A stretch of 64,000 bases of DNA from Antricoccus suffuscus (GCF_003003235.1 NZ_PVUE01000004.1:1-64000), one strand, 5' to 3'. Shown: positions 54,428 to 63,206, counted from the first letter of the stretch. Program-made: numbers and translations. The notes: a model not told the origin generated them from the sequence alone.

Positions 54428-55295
54428 TTGTATAGAGTTGAGCCACGCGAGCGCATCGCGACCGAAGAGGTCGAGGCTGGCGAGAGCGCAACCCTGCAGC
54501 TCATCGAGTCCGGCGGCGCGACCATCGAGAACCTCCACCGAGTCATCGCAGCGTCAGTCGCGTCCTCCACCAGCGGTGACCACCAAGGTATCTGCGAACA
54601 CTGGGCATTCAGAAAGCTCACCGCCCCCTGGGACATACCCGACACTGACCTCGAGACCATCTTCCGCGAAGCGATGAATCGCAAGCGCCCCGCACCTAGC
54701 AGCCCACAACCGAAAAGTGACGTCGTCAACGCAGTCCACGACCTCCTCTTCCCACACAGCACCAAGGCCAAGGACCGCCTCCAAGACCTCACCGATTGGT
54801 TCGAGCAACTGGAGGAAGACCGCTACCCGGGCGCGCCGACCAGCTGGATTGAAGCCATCGTCCTAACGTTCAATGTGGCACCAGCCGATCACCTGCCTGC
54901 GTATGTCGAGCGAATCTTCAATCTGCGGCGCCTGGAGGTCGCGCGCGAGCCGCTGTGGAAATTCACCGAACCCCTGATTCACCGCATCACCAACGACCCA
55001 ATGGCCGCGCACACGCTTACCGACGCTCTTGACGGACGTGACGTAGGCATCGAGTCGCCCCTGTTCGAACAACTGGTCACCAGCCCAGGGACCGAACAAG
55101 CCAACGCGGCAAGACGCGTCTTCGCCATCGCCCGCACGCTCGAGATGGCGGGCCACCTCGGTGCGGGCGCACTGGAGACTGCATGCGAGGTCCTCCGTAA
55201 GGCCGACCCGCACCACTGTTACCGACCCCTACGCCGGTGCTACCGGCCCGCTCCGGACGCTCGGAGTCGCCCTCGCCGACGGAACCAACAAATAA
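54428..55295 (+). pseudogene. Unknown helical protein, probably frameshifted near its 3' end
   Basis: The frame from a TTG at 54428 encodes an alpha-helical, acidic protein (DLETIFREAMNRKRPAP, LQDLTDWFEQLEEDRYPGAP, RVFAIARTLEMAGHLGAGAL) up to about residue 260. It then becomes Arg/His/Pro-rich (HHCYRPLRRCYRPAPDARSR), a typical out-of-frame product. Removing one C from the CCC near 55207-55210 gives ADRTTVTDPYAGATGPLRTL and a stop at 55293-55295, with GC-rich third positions. No family recognised. The upstream border is also uncertain. Confidence 0.5.
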
Positions 55296-55527
55296 CCGCT
55301 AAACCACACCCGCAGCAGCACTCGCGCTGATCGACAGGCGTGGCCTCCAATGCATAGAGACGTCAAACTCTCGAGTCCGCGACTGCGTCATTCCGCCGCG
55401 AGTGACGCGGTCAGGTTCCCGTAAATCGATCCGCACACGGGATCGCCCGGGAACTGAGGCAGGTGCTGCCGAGTCCGGTCGCCACTGGGAGGTCGCGCCG
55501 CGGTTGCCGTGACGCTCGAATCTGATA

Positions 55528-55550
55528 GTGATATCGTTGGGGTGATATCG
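55528..55550. promoter_or_regulatory. Operator-like repeats before the FitAB pair
   Basis: GTGATATCG occurs twice (55528-55536, 55542-55550), each with the GATATC dyad, 13 bases before the antitoxin ATG. Such paired sites are typical for RHH antitoxin autoregulation. Confidence 0.6.
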
Positions 55551-55562
55551 AAGGTGGTCGTT

Positions 55563-55790
55563 ATGGAACAGATCCTGATCCGCAACCTTCCCGCGGGGAC
55601 CAAAGCCGCGCTGCGCGCGCGTGCCAAGCAGCGTCACCGGTCTGTTGAGGCGGAGGCGCGCGAGATGCTCGCCAAGGCTCTGGCGGATGAGCCCGTCACT
55701 ATCGTTGACCTCCTGGGCACCGACGACGGTGCCGACATCGAGTTCGAACCCGAGCGCCTGGGCCTGACGGCTCGCTCAGCGCAACTGTGA
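55563..55790 (+). CDS. FitA/VapB-type ribbon-helix-helix antitoxin
   Basis: This 75-residue protein starts with the RHH strand and helices ([20 protein letters not shown], then [16 protein letters not shown]), closest in style to FitA. The flexible acidic C-terminus ([18 protein letters not shown]) should wrap the PIN toxin. It binds its own operator, and two GTGATATCG repeats lie just upstream. Its TGA overlaps the toxin's GTG (GTGA). The ATG at 55563 was chosen over an upstream in-frame start because it matches the family start. Confidence 0.88.
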   Translation: MEQILIRNLPAGTKAALRARAKQRHRSVEAEAREMLAKALADEPVTIVDLLGTDDGADIEFEPERLGLTARSAQL

Positions 55791-56215
55791 GGTACCTCTT
55801 GGACACCAACGTGGTGTCCGCAATGCGGGTCACAGGGCGCAACCGGATTGTCGAATTGTGGGCAGCGTCGGTTTCCGTCGGTGACCAGTTCGTCTCAGCA
55901 TTCACCATCGCGGAAATCGAGCGCGCAGTGATTGCCAAGGAGCGATCCGACGCTGAGCAAGGAGTCGTCCTGCGTCGCTGGTTCGAGGAGAACGTTTTGC
56001 CCACGTTCGCAGGCCGGGTGCTGCCGTTCGACCTGTCGGCGGCCCGGATCCTCGCAGCCTATCGGGTCCCCGAGCACGCACCGTTCGACGACGCCCTCAT
56101 CGCCGCCGTCGCGGAGTCTGCAGAGATGACCATCGCGACGCGGAACACCAAACACTTCGAACCCCTCGGCGTCCCTTGCCTCAATCCATGGGACACGACC
56201 ACGCCCAGAGACTGA
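55787..56215 (+). CDS. FitB/VapC-type PIN-domain toxin
   Basis: This 142-residue PIN ribonuclease has [11 protein letters not shown] with the first metal Asp, [12 protein letters not shown] with the conserved Glu, and [20 protein letters not shown] followed by RNTKHFEP, which carry the other acidic residues. All four catalytic acids appear intact. It would cleave tRNA or mRNA when released from the antitoxin. It is translationally coupled to the antitoxin. The resolvase gene follows in the same orientation. Confidence 0.9.
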   Translation: MRYLLDTNVVSAMRVTGRNRIVELWAASVSVGDQFVSAFTIAEIERAVIAKERSDAEQGVVLRRWFEENVLPTFAGRVLPFDLSAARILAAYRVPEHAPFDDALIAAVAESAEMTIATRNTKHFEPLGVPCLNPWDTTTPRD

Positions 56216-56395
56216 GCCATCCCCAGAGGGTTGGGCGGCGATTGCGGCCACGAGAGGGGTCCACGCCGATGAGGTCGCGTACCTGGCCTTGCGCCAGGAG
56301 GCGAGCTCGGCGCTGGCTGGTGCAGTCGGGCGTTGCCCGACGCCCGAGCCGGCCACAGGCCGTGGCCCGACCGGGCCCACCCTTGGAGGTGCGCC

Positions 56396-57010
56396 ATGAG
56401 CGCGCTACTTGTCGGGTACGCCCGATGCTCCACCGACCAACAAGACCTGACCGCCCAACGCGACGGACTGACCATGCTCGGCGTGGCGCCGGAGCGCGTC
56501 TACGTCGACCACGGGCTGACCGGCACCAACCGGGAACGACCCGGACTCCGTGAAGCCCTCGCCGCATGCCGAGCCGGAGACACCCTGGTGGTCACCAAGC
56601 TCGACCGTCTGGCCAGGTCACTGCCTGACGCCCGGGCGATCGCCGACGAGCTCACCACCCGACAGATCAGCCTATCGCTCGGCGGCTCGGTCTACGACCC
56701 AACCGACGCCGTGGGACGGCTGCTATTCAACGTTCTCGCGATGGTCGCTGAGTTCGAGTCCGACCTCATCAGGCTTCGCACAGTCGAGGGCATGAAGGTC
56801 GCCAAGGCCAAGGGTCGGCTGCGCGGCAAGCAGCCCAAGCTCAATCGGAAGCAGGAAGCTCACCTGGTCTCGCTGGTGCACAGTGGCGAGTACAGCACCC
56901 TCGAGGTAGCGGAACTCTTCAGCGTTGGCCGCTCGACGGTCTACCGAGCCATCGAACGCCAAAGAGTCGCGGCGAAGGCTGGCCCCGCTGAGGCGTCTTC
57001 AAGGCGCTGA
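56396..57010 (+). CDS. Serine recombinase (resolvase/invertase family)
   Basis: This 204-residue small serine recombinase has the catalytic serine in VGYARCSTDQQDLTAQRDGL, then DTLVVTKLDRLARSLPDA with the active-site arginines, and SVYDPTDAVGRLLFNVLAMV. The C-terminal Hin-like HTH is LVSLVHSGEYSTLEVAELFS, then VGRSTVYRAIER. It could resolve cointegrates or invert DNA. The ATG at 56396 follows TGGAGGTGCGCC. A broken relative lies at 62.8 kb, so two copies flank this part of the island. No transposase is nearby. Confidence 0.92.
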   Translation: MSALLVGYARCSTDQQDLTAQRDGLTMLGVAPERVYVDHGLTGTNRERPGLREALAACRAGDTLVVTKLDRLARSLPDARAIADELTTRQISLSLGGSVYDPTDAVGRLLFNVLAMVAEFESDLIRLRTVEGMKVAKAKGRLRGKQPKLNRKQEAHLVSLVHSGEYSTLEVAELFSVGRSTVYRAIERQRVAAKAGPAEASSRR

Positions 57011-57170
57011 CCCGGCCACGACGCCGGCTGTCCCGTATCCGGCACCCCTCCGGGACGTCGGCGTTCCCCGGCCTGCCTGCTCGCTGGTGACGTTCGATTG
57101 GGGTTCGGCTTACAGGACGTCCGTTGTGGCCTTCGCATCGTGAAGCGTGGTAGTGGCGCGGTTGGTGCTG

Positions 57171-57899
57171 CTAGCTGGCGGGGCGGTGTTCGGTCGCAGA
57201 GAGGTCTTTGATTGCGTCGCGTAGTGCGTCGTAGGTGACGCCGAGGTTGACCAGGACCTCGGAGGCGATTCCTTCGGTAACGGTGAGGCAGCCCAGCGCT
57301 AGGTGGCCGGTGCCCACATAGTCGTGGTCGAGGCGTAGGGCCTCCCGTAGTGCGTGTTGCAGGACCCGCTGGCCGGCGGGGCTGAATGGCAGCTTCTCGG
57401 TCTCCTTCTCGGCGCTAGGTAGGCCGATCCGACCGTTGATGGCGGCGGTGATCGTGTCCGGGGGCGCGTCACAGCGGGCAAGGGCTAGTGCGCCGGTGGC
57501 ATCAGGTTTGCCGCACAGGCCAAGCAGCAGGTGCTCGGTGTCGATGCGACGTGCGTGGCGGTGCCGCGCCTGTTCTTGAGCGATCACGATGGTGTGCTTC
57601 CCCGCGGGAACCATCCGGTCGAAGTACCCGGGGTGCTTACCGCCGCGATCGATCTCCGGGGCGGCGTAGCGCTTTTGGACCGCTTGCCGGCTGACGCCGA
57701 GGTGTTGGCCAACCTCGGCCCATGAGGTGCCGGTGCGCCGCGCCTCATCGACGAAATGGCCAACCAGATGCTCAGTCAACCCGCTCACGGTCGTCGCGGT
57801 TTCCAGTGCATCATCGAGGCGTTGTAGTGCATCGCCGTCAGGACGCAGTCGTTGGACGTGAAGAATCAGTGTGTCAAGGGTAGGTAGCGTGTCTCTCAT
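57171..57899 (-). CDS. HTH plus Clp N-terminal domain protein
   Basis: This protein has 242 residues. Residues 58-78 (TSWAEVGQHLGVSRQAVQKR) form a helix-turn-helix. Residues about 103-235 are a double Clp_N (ClpC/ClpA substrate-adaptor) repeat: VIAQEQARHRHARRIDTEHL and RVLQHALREALRLDHDYVGT with HLALGCL. No ATPase domain is present. It may be a regulator that ClpC-type adaptors or arginine-phosphate-like marks can bind, but this is inference. The ATG at 57899 lies inside the first of two 29-base-spaced direct repeats that look like its own operator. Confidence 0.75.
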   Translation of the reverse strand: MRDTLPTLDTLILHVQRLRPDGDALQRLDDALETATTVSGLTEHLVGHFVDEARRTGTSWAEVGQHLGVSRQAVQKRYAAPEIDRGGKHPGYFDRMVPAGKHTIVIAQEQARHRHARRIDTEHLLLGLCGKPDATGALALARCDAPPDTITAAINGRIGLPSAEKETEKLPFSPAGQRVLQHALREALRLDHDYVGTGHLALGCLTVTEGIASEVLVNLGVTYDALRDAIKDLSATEHRPAS

Positions 57900-57948
57900 A
57901 GCGCAACTATAAATTGACAATCAGCGATAGCGCAATCGCCCATTGACA
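57899..57948. promoter_or_regulatory. 29-bp-spaced direct repeats at the Clp_N gene start
   Basis: TAGCGCAA occurs at 57899-57906 and 57928-57935, and ATTGACA at 57913-57919 and 57942-57948. The two parts keep the same spacing in both copies. The repeats overlap the start codon and promoter region, suggesting cooperative repressor binding. Confidence 0.65.
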
Positions 57949-58198
57949 TTCGATGATCGCTGAGGGATAGGTATGCGGTACTTCTGACGATCGCACGTGG
58001 GGCTGGCCGCCCGACGCCCGGCGTCCTTCGGCCGACACCGTCCCACCAGACACCTCAGCACCGAATTCGAGAAGGCCGTGACGTCCATCCGTGAGCCAGA
58101 AGGCGACAGCCAGCCGCCCTGTTCGTGTCGAACCATCGGCTCGGCGAATGTTCCATCCGCCGCGGGGCGATGATGGCCGGCGGCCGGCCCAGACGCCC

Positions 58199-58615
58199 TC
58201 ACTCGCCCGCCAACTGCAAAGCGACATCCAGCTCGTGCTGCTTCTCCGGCGAGAGGACGCCGACCCGCTCGATCAGGTGATCGGCGTCGACGGTCGCCCT
58301 CCAGGTGCAGAAGATCGTGCCATCCTTGGGTAGCGCCACCCGGACAACGCCGGGCTCGGCCAGACCCGCCTCGGCTCCGAGGAAGACTTCGATCCCGACC
58401 GCCCGGGGATCCGGCCCGGCTTCGGCGACGACGCGGCGACGCTCATCGGCATCGATTGCCTGGTCACCGGACATCAGCACGAACCCGAGCTTTTGCTCCG
58501 GTGTCGCCGGCTCGACGATCTGCATGGCCCGAAACTCCTGCCCCGCACCACCGGAGAGCAGCACCACGAGCCGCTTCTCGTCGAACTCGGCCCACCAAAC
58601 CTCGCCGCGTTCCAC
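58199..58615 (-). CDS. MazF/PemK-like protein
   Basis: This 138-residue protein starts MERGEVWWAEFDEKRLVVLL, the first strands of the MazF/PemK toxin fold (RGEVWWA). The middle has GFVLMSGDQAIDADERRRVV and the end GTIFCTWRATVDADHLIERV with a LSPEKQHELDVALQLA helix. Compared with MazF the central loop is different, and the catalytic Arg/Thr of MazF cannot be placed with certainty. No antitoxin gene is adjacent. It could be a solitary MazF-fold protein. Confidence 0.55.
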   Translation of the reverse strand: MERGEVWWAEFDEKRLVVLLSGGAGQEFRAMQIVEPATPEQKLGFVLMSGDQAIDADERRRVVAEAGPDPRAVGIEVFLGAEAGLAEPGVVRVALPKDGTIFCTWRATVDADHLIERVGVLSPEKQHELDVALQLAGE

Positions 58616-59090
58616 GTCCCGACTCTAGCCATTGCCCCACCAAGACAGTCTTCCCGTCGAGCAGCAGCGGAACGCACAGGCAAACGGCGACGCTACGGCA
58701 CCGGCGGTCGACCAGCGAGTCAGGACGGATGGGTCTGCAGGTGCCCACCCCGAGCGCTGCCGCGTTCGAGGCCTGCTCACCGAGATGCCGCAGGCTTGTC
58801 CGCTCGCACCCGACCCGCTGGGCTCATCATGGAACTCCCTGTCGACACCCGGCAGGATGTGGCGATCCTTCCCCGCAAGGGGAACAGTCAGCGGCGACGA
58901 TGGCGGTGGACGAATCGGACAGCAAGCAAGATCGCTTGCGTCGACGTAGCGGGATCGTCCTACTGTAACGATTTCGGTCACGCAAATTATGATCGCGAAC
59001 CGCCGGAAGTGATCGCGAACCGCCGGACGCGGATCGGCCACGGAATCGCGAATAACCCAAGATGAGACTAAGTCTGATATTGTACTCGAT
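58616..59090. other. Intergenic stretch with a 20-bp tandem repeat
   Basis: This 475-base stretch has no credible gene. GATCGCGAACCGCCGGA occurs at 58991-59007 and 59011-59027 (period 20), 64 bases before the tetR gene, and may be regulator binding sites. Confidence 0.5.
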
Positions 59091-59747
59091 ATGGCTAGCT
59101 CGGTGATGGCAACGCAGGGGCTGCGGGAGCGCAAGGCGGCCCGGACGCGGGCCCAGATCTCGCGGGTTGCGATCGGCTTATTCTGCTCGCGGGGTTTCGA
59201 TGCGGTGACGATGACGCAGGTGGCGCACGAGGCCGAGGTCGGCAGGGCGACGTTGTTCGCATACTTTCCGACGAAGGAGGACCTCGTCTTGGAGCGCGTT
59301 CGTGGCAACGGTCCTGTCCAGACCGTTCGGCAACGGGCCGCGGGCGTATCACTGGTGGATGCGCTGCGGGCGCATTGCCATGAGACCGCGGCACGCTTCG
59401 CTCGCACAGACCAGGGCGACGTCCAGGGCACGCGGCGCGTCATGGGATTGATCCTGTCCACGCCGGTGTTGAGGGCCGGGCTGCAGCGCCTCTTCGACCA
59501 GCAGCGCGAGGATCTGGCCGGATTGTTGTCGGGCGAAGATCCCGGTCTCGCGGGTACCTGGAGGGCGGAGGTAGCCGCGGCGCAGGCGATGGGGGTTGTC
59601 CTGGCGGTCGAGTCCCACATCTACCGGTGGTTCGTCTCCGGGGAGCCCACCGACGCGACCCCTGCGCCGCTTGCCGGCGAGATCGATGTGGCCTTCGACC
59701 AGCTCGCGGCCGGCCTCGAGCGCTGCTACCCGAAGCGGGACGACTGA
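59091..59747 (+). CDS. TetR-family regulator
   Basis: This 218-residue TetR protein has an HTH at ARTRAQISRVAIGLFCSRGF, then DAVTMTQVAHEAEVGRATLF and AYFPTKEDL. The ligand domain is helical. It ends 2 bases before the TIM-barrel gene, so it is the first gene of a two-gene operon and probably autoregulates. ATG 59091 or 59106 are both possible. A 20-base tandem repeat lies upstream. Confidence 0.88.
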   Translation: MASSVMATQGLRERKAARTRAQISRVAIGLFCSRGFDAVTMTQVAHEAEVGRATLFAYFPTKEDLVLERVRGNGPVQTVRQRAAGVSLVDALRAHCHETAARFARTDQGDVQGTRRVMGLILSTPVLRAGLQRLFDQQREDLAGLLSGEDPGLAGTWRAEVAAAQAMGVVLAVESHIYRWFVSGEPTDATPAPLAGEIDVAFDQLAAGLERCYPKRDD

Positions 59748-59749
59748 TC

Positions 59750-60790
59750 ATGGACGTCCGAGGGGTGCACTACGACGTGGGCCACCGCTACGCCACCGAC
59801 CGGGGCATCGAGACGACGCGCCCGCGGTTCGACCTGGCAAGCGTGGAATCGGACATGGCCACCATCGCTGGCGCGCTGCATGCGAACACTGTTCGCGTCG
59901 CCGGAACGGACCCGGGCCGGCTACGCGCGGCATCCAGGGCGGCGCTCGACGCCGGGCTCGCCGTGTGGCTGTCACCGCACCCGGCAGACCTGGCCAGCGA
60001 CGAGATCGTTGCATATCTAGCCGAGGCCGCCCGGATTGCCGAGGACGTCCGCTCGGCCGGCGGGCAGATAACGATGGTCGCCGGCTGCGAGCTGAGCCTG
60101 TTCGCGGCTGGCTACCTGCCCGGCGCAACGCTCGACGAACGCCTATCCGCACTGACCGGCTCGACACCTGTGCCTGACCTGTCCGCGCGGTTCGAGCAGC
60201 TGCCACACGCGCTGAACTCCACACTCGCTAGCGTCGCCGCCGCGATCAAAGACCGCTTCGCCGGGCCGGTCACCTACGCGTCCGCACCTTGGGAAGTGGT
60301 CGACTGGGCGCCGTTCGATGTCGTCTCTGTCGATCTGTACCGGGACAGCACCAACAGGATCGCCTACCGGGATCTGTTGCGTGGTTACGGCAAGTTCGGC
60401 AAACCGATCGTGGTCAGCGAGTTCGGCTGCTGCACCTACCAAGGTGCCGCCGAAGCAGGCGGCGCCGGCTTCATGATCATCGACGACGGACCCGCACCCA
60501 CTGTCAAGCGGCCACCGCCAGCGCGGAGCGAGGCCGAACAGGCCAACTATGCCAAGGAACTACTGGCCATATTCGAGACCGAAGAACTCCACGGCGCGTT
60601 CTGGCACACCTTCGCCGGCTGGACGTTCCCGCACCGCCCCGACCCCGAAACCGACCTGGACCTCGGCTCTTTCGGCCTGGTGAAGATCCACGATTCCTTC
60701 CAACACCCACCAATCCGAGTACCCAAGCAGGCGTTCTACGAAGTCGCTGCCCCCTACGCCACATACGCAGACCGAACCCGTCGCGCCTGA
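59750..60790 (+). CDS. Glycosidase-like TIM-barrel protein (family often labelled abortive infection protein)
   Basis: This is a 346-residue protein: MDVRGVHYDVGHRYATDRGI start, LHANTVRVAGTDPGRLRAAS, ITMVAGCELSLFAAGYLPG, VDWAPFDVVSVDLYRDSTNR and KPIVVSEFGCCTYQGAAEAG. The E in GCELS and the E in VSEFG occupy the positions of acid/base and nucleophile in clan-A glycoside hydrolases. No signal peptide, so it acts in the cytoplasm. Relatives carry the label abortive phage infection protein, the basis of which I cannot verify. It is co-transcribed with the TetR gene. Confidence 0.7.
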   Translation: MDVRGVHYDVGHRYATDRGIETTRPRFDLASVESDMATIAGALHANTVRVAGTDPGRLRAASRAALDAGLAVWLSPHPADLASDEIVAYLAEAARIAEDVRSAGGQITMVAGCELSLFAAGYLPGATLDERLSALTGSTPVPDLSARFEQLPHALNSTLASVAAAIKDRFAGPVTYASAPWEVVDWAPFDVVSVDLYRDSTNRIAYRDLLRGYGKFGKPIVVSEFGCCTYQGAAEAGGAGFMIIDDGPAPTVKRPPPARSEAEQANYAKELLAIFETEELHGAFWHTFAGWTFPHRPDPETDLDLGSFGLVKIHDSFQHPPIRVPKQAFYEVAAPYATYADRTRRA

Positions 60791-60983
60791 AACAATGCAC
60801 GCCCCAACCCCGCAGGTGCCTGACGCGACAGCATCACCATCGCAACAACCCCAGAATCGCCAAGTCACCACACGCGGATCGACGAGCGGTGACGCTGACG
60901 CCGGTCAGTGATCGCTCAGCGCGTCCCTCGCAAGGATCGTTCATCGGACAGGCGCAGCACTGTGAGAGAAAGGTTGGCAAGTC

Positions 60984-61274
60984 TTATAGGTGTCGCGTCG
61001 GGTCCATCCGCTGGTGCAGGATCCGGATGACGTCGACCGTGTCGGTGCTCTCGCGGTAGAACACCAGATGACTGCCGATGCCGTATCGTCGGTAGCTCCG
61101 GCGGATCTCGTCGCAGGAACGGCCTCGCTCGGGGTCAGCGGCAATGCGCTCGATCGCGGCCTTGATCTCGAGGACGTATTTCTCGGCCTGGGCTTGATCC
61201 CAGTGTTCGGCCGTGTAGTCCCAGATGCCTGACAGGTCGTGGCGCGCAGCCGGAGTGAGCCGGTATGCCTTCAC
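60984..61274 (-). CDS. ParE/RelE-type toxin
   Basis: This is a 96-residue protein with the RelE/ParE fold: KAYRLTPAARHDLSGIWDYT, EIKAAIERIAADPERGRSCD, then RRSYRRYGIGSHLVFYREST and a VDVIRILHQRMD end. The pattern is that of ParE gyrase inhibitors. The GTG at 61274 lies four bases after the antitoxin stop; a longer frame that runs through the antitoxin region in another frame is spurious. It forms a module with the gene at 61279. Confidence 0.9.
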   Translation of the reverse strand: MKAYRLTPAARHDLSGIWDYTAEHWDQAQAEKYVLEIKAAIERIAADPERGRSCDEIRRSYRRYGIGSHLVFYRESTDTVDVIRILHQRMDPTRHL

Positions 61275-61278
61275 TACT

Positions 61279-61509
61279 TCACTTCTTGGCTGCGATGAAG
61301 GCGTCGAAGTCGAATGGTGTCGGTTGCCCGCTGACCTCGCCAGCTTCCAGCGCAGAGCGCAGCGCTGCCAAGTGCGTCTCCCGGTCCTCCAGCAGGCGGA
61401 GGCCCGCCCGCACGACCTCACTGGCCGATCGGTAGCGGCCGGCGGCCACCTGCTGGGACAGGAAGCCCGCGAAGTGATCGTCCAGGCTGATGGATGTATT
61501 CTGAGCCAT
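61279..61509 (-). CDS. ParD-type antitoxin
   Basis: This 76-residue ribbon-helix-helix antitoxin has TSISLDDHFAGFLSQQVAAG and RYRSASEVVRAGLRLLEDRE, with an acidic C-terminal tail. It should neutralise the ParE toxin encoded next and bind the palindrome at 61520-61534, just upstream of its ATG. The size and order (antitoxin first) are typical. Confidence 0.92.
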   Translation of the reverse strand: MAQNTSISLDDHFAGFLSQQVAAGRYRSASEVVRAGLRLLEDRETHLAALRSALEAGEVSGQPTPFDFDAFIAAKK

Positions 61510-61519
61510 GGATTAAGAA

Positions 61520-61534
61520 TACCAAACATTGGTA
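61520..61534. promoter_or_regulatory. ParD operator-like palindrome
   Basis: TACCAA-ACA-TTGGTA is a perfect 6-base inverted repeat, flanked by AGAA and TTCT that extend the symmetry. It lies 11 bases before the parD start. Confidence 0.65.
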
Positions 61535-61933
61535 ATTCTGACATCGTCTTGTGCCGAGCTCTGCCGGGCAACTCCGGCGTTGGCGATCACCTTGTCAGGG
61601 TGGAGGATGGCTGCTAGGCGGTGGTCCTTCCGTGTCCGCGTGTTCCGTGGCGATACGGCGACATCGTCGAGGTACCCGATGTCGCCGTTCCGCATGTCCG
61701 CGGCACGGCCTGGGTCGCCTACGTCGCCGACCTCAAACTCGCCCAACGGACCCTGATGGACAACACCTGGCTGCCTGACCTGACGATTATTGGATCAGCG
61801 AGAGGAACCCCTGTCGGATCAAGTCGCTGGCCGTGGGATCCGCTCGTCGTCTACTGGTTGGGCGATCGGGCGGGTTCAATGTCGAGTCCGCACGGGGGTC
61901 GCAGATTTCTCACGTAGCGGGGAGGCTTGATCT
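61535..61933. other. Stretch without a supported gene
   Basis: This 399-base stretch has a plus-strand frame 61621-61917 (WRYGDIVEVPDVAVPHVRGT) that is open for 98 codons but resembles nothing I recognise and lacks a good start. It may be a gene remnant in the island. Confidence 0.35.
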
Positions 61934-62800
61934 ATGGACTACGACCCAAGTCAATACCTTGGAAGCGCGCCGCACTACCTGATCGGTCGGCCGCCGTACT
62001 CGGCCGAGCTCGCGGATGTCGTTGCTCGAGAGTTGGAACTCGACGGTTCCGGGCACCTGCTCGACGTGGGATGTGGGCCGGGTGTCCTGGCGGTCCAGCT
62101 GGCGCCGCTGTTCGAGCTGGTGACCGCGATCGATCCGGACCCGGACATGATCGCCGAAGCACGCCGGCACGCCACAGCCCATGCTGTGACACTCGAACTG
62201 CGGCGGGCGAGAGCCGAGGACATCGGCATGCTCGATCTCCCGCCGATGCGCGTGGTCACCTTTGGTCAGTCTTTCCACCGCGTCTCTCGCACTCCCGTCG
62301 CCGAGACTGTCTATGACCTCCTGGAGCCGGGCGGCGCGATCGTGCTTGTCAGCCACGACATCAACGCCAGTCCGGCACCCACGAGCACCGGTGATCCATC
62401 GATCCCCGACCAGGAGGTGCAGGAACTGATCACACGGTACCTGGGTCCGGATCGCCGCTCTGGCCTGCGTCCCGTCAGCAGCTGTTCGTCGGAGCCCTGG
62501 GAGGTCTCGCTGGCCAAGACACGATTCGGGGAGCCGGCGACTGTCCATGCACCCGGCCGTCGCGACGTCACTCGCGACGTCGACGGCATCATCTCCGGCT
62601 ACCTATCGATGTCGTACGCGGCTCCCCACCTCTTCGGAGACCGGCTCGGACTCTTCGTCGACGATCTGCGGAGCCTGCTCATCGCCCGCACGGAAACGGG
62701 ACGCTTTTGGGACTGGCCTGGCGAAACTGCTGCGCTCATCGCCCGCAAGCCCTCCCGCACGTGGGACCTTCCGATCGGCACCACCTACTCGCCCCGGTAG
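61934..62800 (+). CDS. Class I SAM-dependent methyltransferase
   Basis: This 288-residue methyltransferase has motif I HLLDVGCGPGVLAVQLAPLF, acidic loop AIDPDPDMIAEARRH and LRRARAEDIGMLDLPPMRVV, then TVYDLLEPGGAIVLVSHD. It is similar to UbiE/BioC-type small-molecule methyltransferases. The ATG follows GGGGAGGCTTGATCT. It stands alone in the island, followed by the resolvase fragment. Confidence 0.87.
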   Translation: MDYDPSQYLGSAPHYLIGRPPYSAELADVVARELELDGSGHLLDVGCGPGVLAVQLAPLFELVTAIDPDPDMIAEARRHATAHAVTLELRRARAEDIGMLDLPPMRVVTFGQSFHRVSRTPVAETVYDLLEPGGAIVLVSHDINASPAPTSTGDPSIPDQEVQELITRYLGPDRRSGLRPVSSCSSEPWEVSLAKTRFGEPATVHAPGRRDVTRDVDGIISGYLSMSYAAPHLFGDRLGLFVDDLRSLLIARTETGRFWDWPGETAALIARKPSRTWDLPIGTTYSPR

Positions 62801-62825
62801 ATGATCGGCTTCTGGTGGCGCGATC

Positions 62826-62980
62826 CGCCTTCGCGGACGAGTTGATCGCCCGGCAGATCAGCCTCTCGCTCGGTGGGTCCGTCTACGACCCGACCGATGC
62901 CGTCGGTCGCTTGCTGTTCAACGTCCTGGCAATAGGGGCCGGCGGCTGACCGAGCAAGTACAACCCAAACTCGGGAAGCG
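62826..62980 (+). pseudogene. Fragment of a serine resolvase
   Basis: The encoded ADELIARQISLSLGGSVYDP and TDAVGRLLFNVLA match the middle of the resolvase at 56396-57010 almost residue for residue. After a small deletion the sequence continues in another frame as GRRLTEQVQPKLGKR, like its GRLRGKQPKLNRK. The N-terminal catalytic part and the HTH are missing. It is a broken second copy about 6 kb from the intact gene. Confidence 0.8.
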
Positions 62981-63206
62981 GGCCATCGAGCAGTGGTCGG
63001 CGCAGTCCACGTCCCCGGACGTGTCGACCGGACGGCCGGTGCAGCACCCCCGGTCATCGTCGCGTCCCACCTCAGCGCCATCGTCGGTCAGCCTATGGCG
63101 GTCGTCCGATCAGAAGTTCCGCGGACGATCAAGCGCGCGACGTCGCCGAACGCCGGCTATGGCTCGGATCTCATCGAGTGTCGGCGCCGTGCACTACGTT
63201 GCGGTG

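Noticed and set aside
60984-61571. A single 195-residue minus-strand protein covering both parD and parE regions
   Set aside because: Its first 90 residues are out-of-frame antitoxin sequence; ParD and ParE are each complete in their own frames with a 4-base gap.
62993-63206. Upstream part of the 63021 frame as an N-terminal domain of the EVE protein
   Set aside because: The sequence is Ser/Arg-rich without family pattern, and EVE proteins start at the RRHWVIVAS strand.
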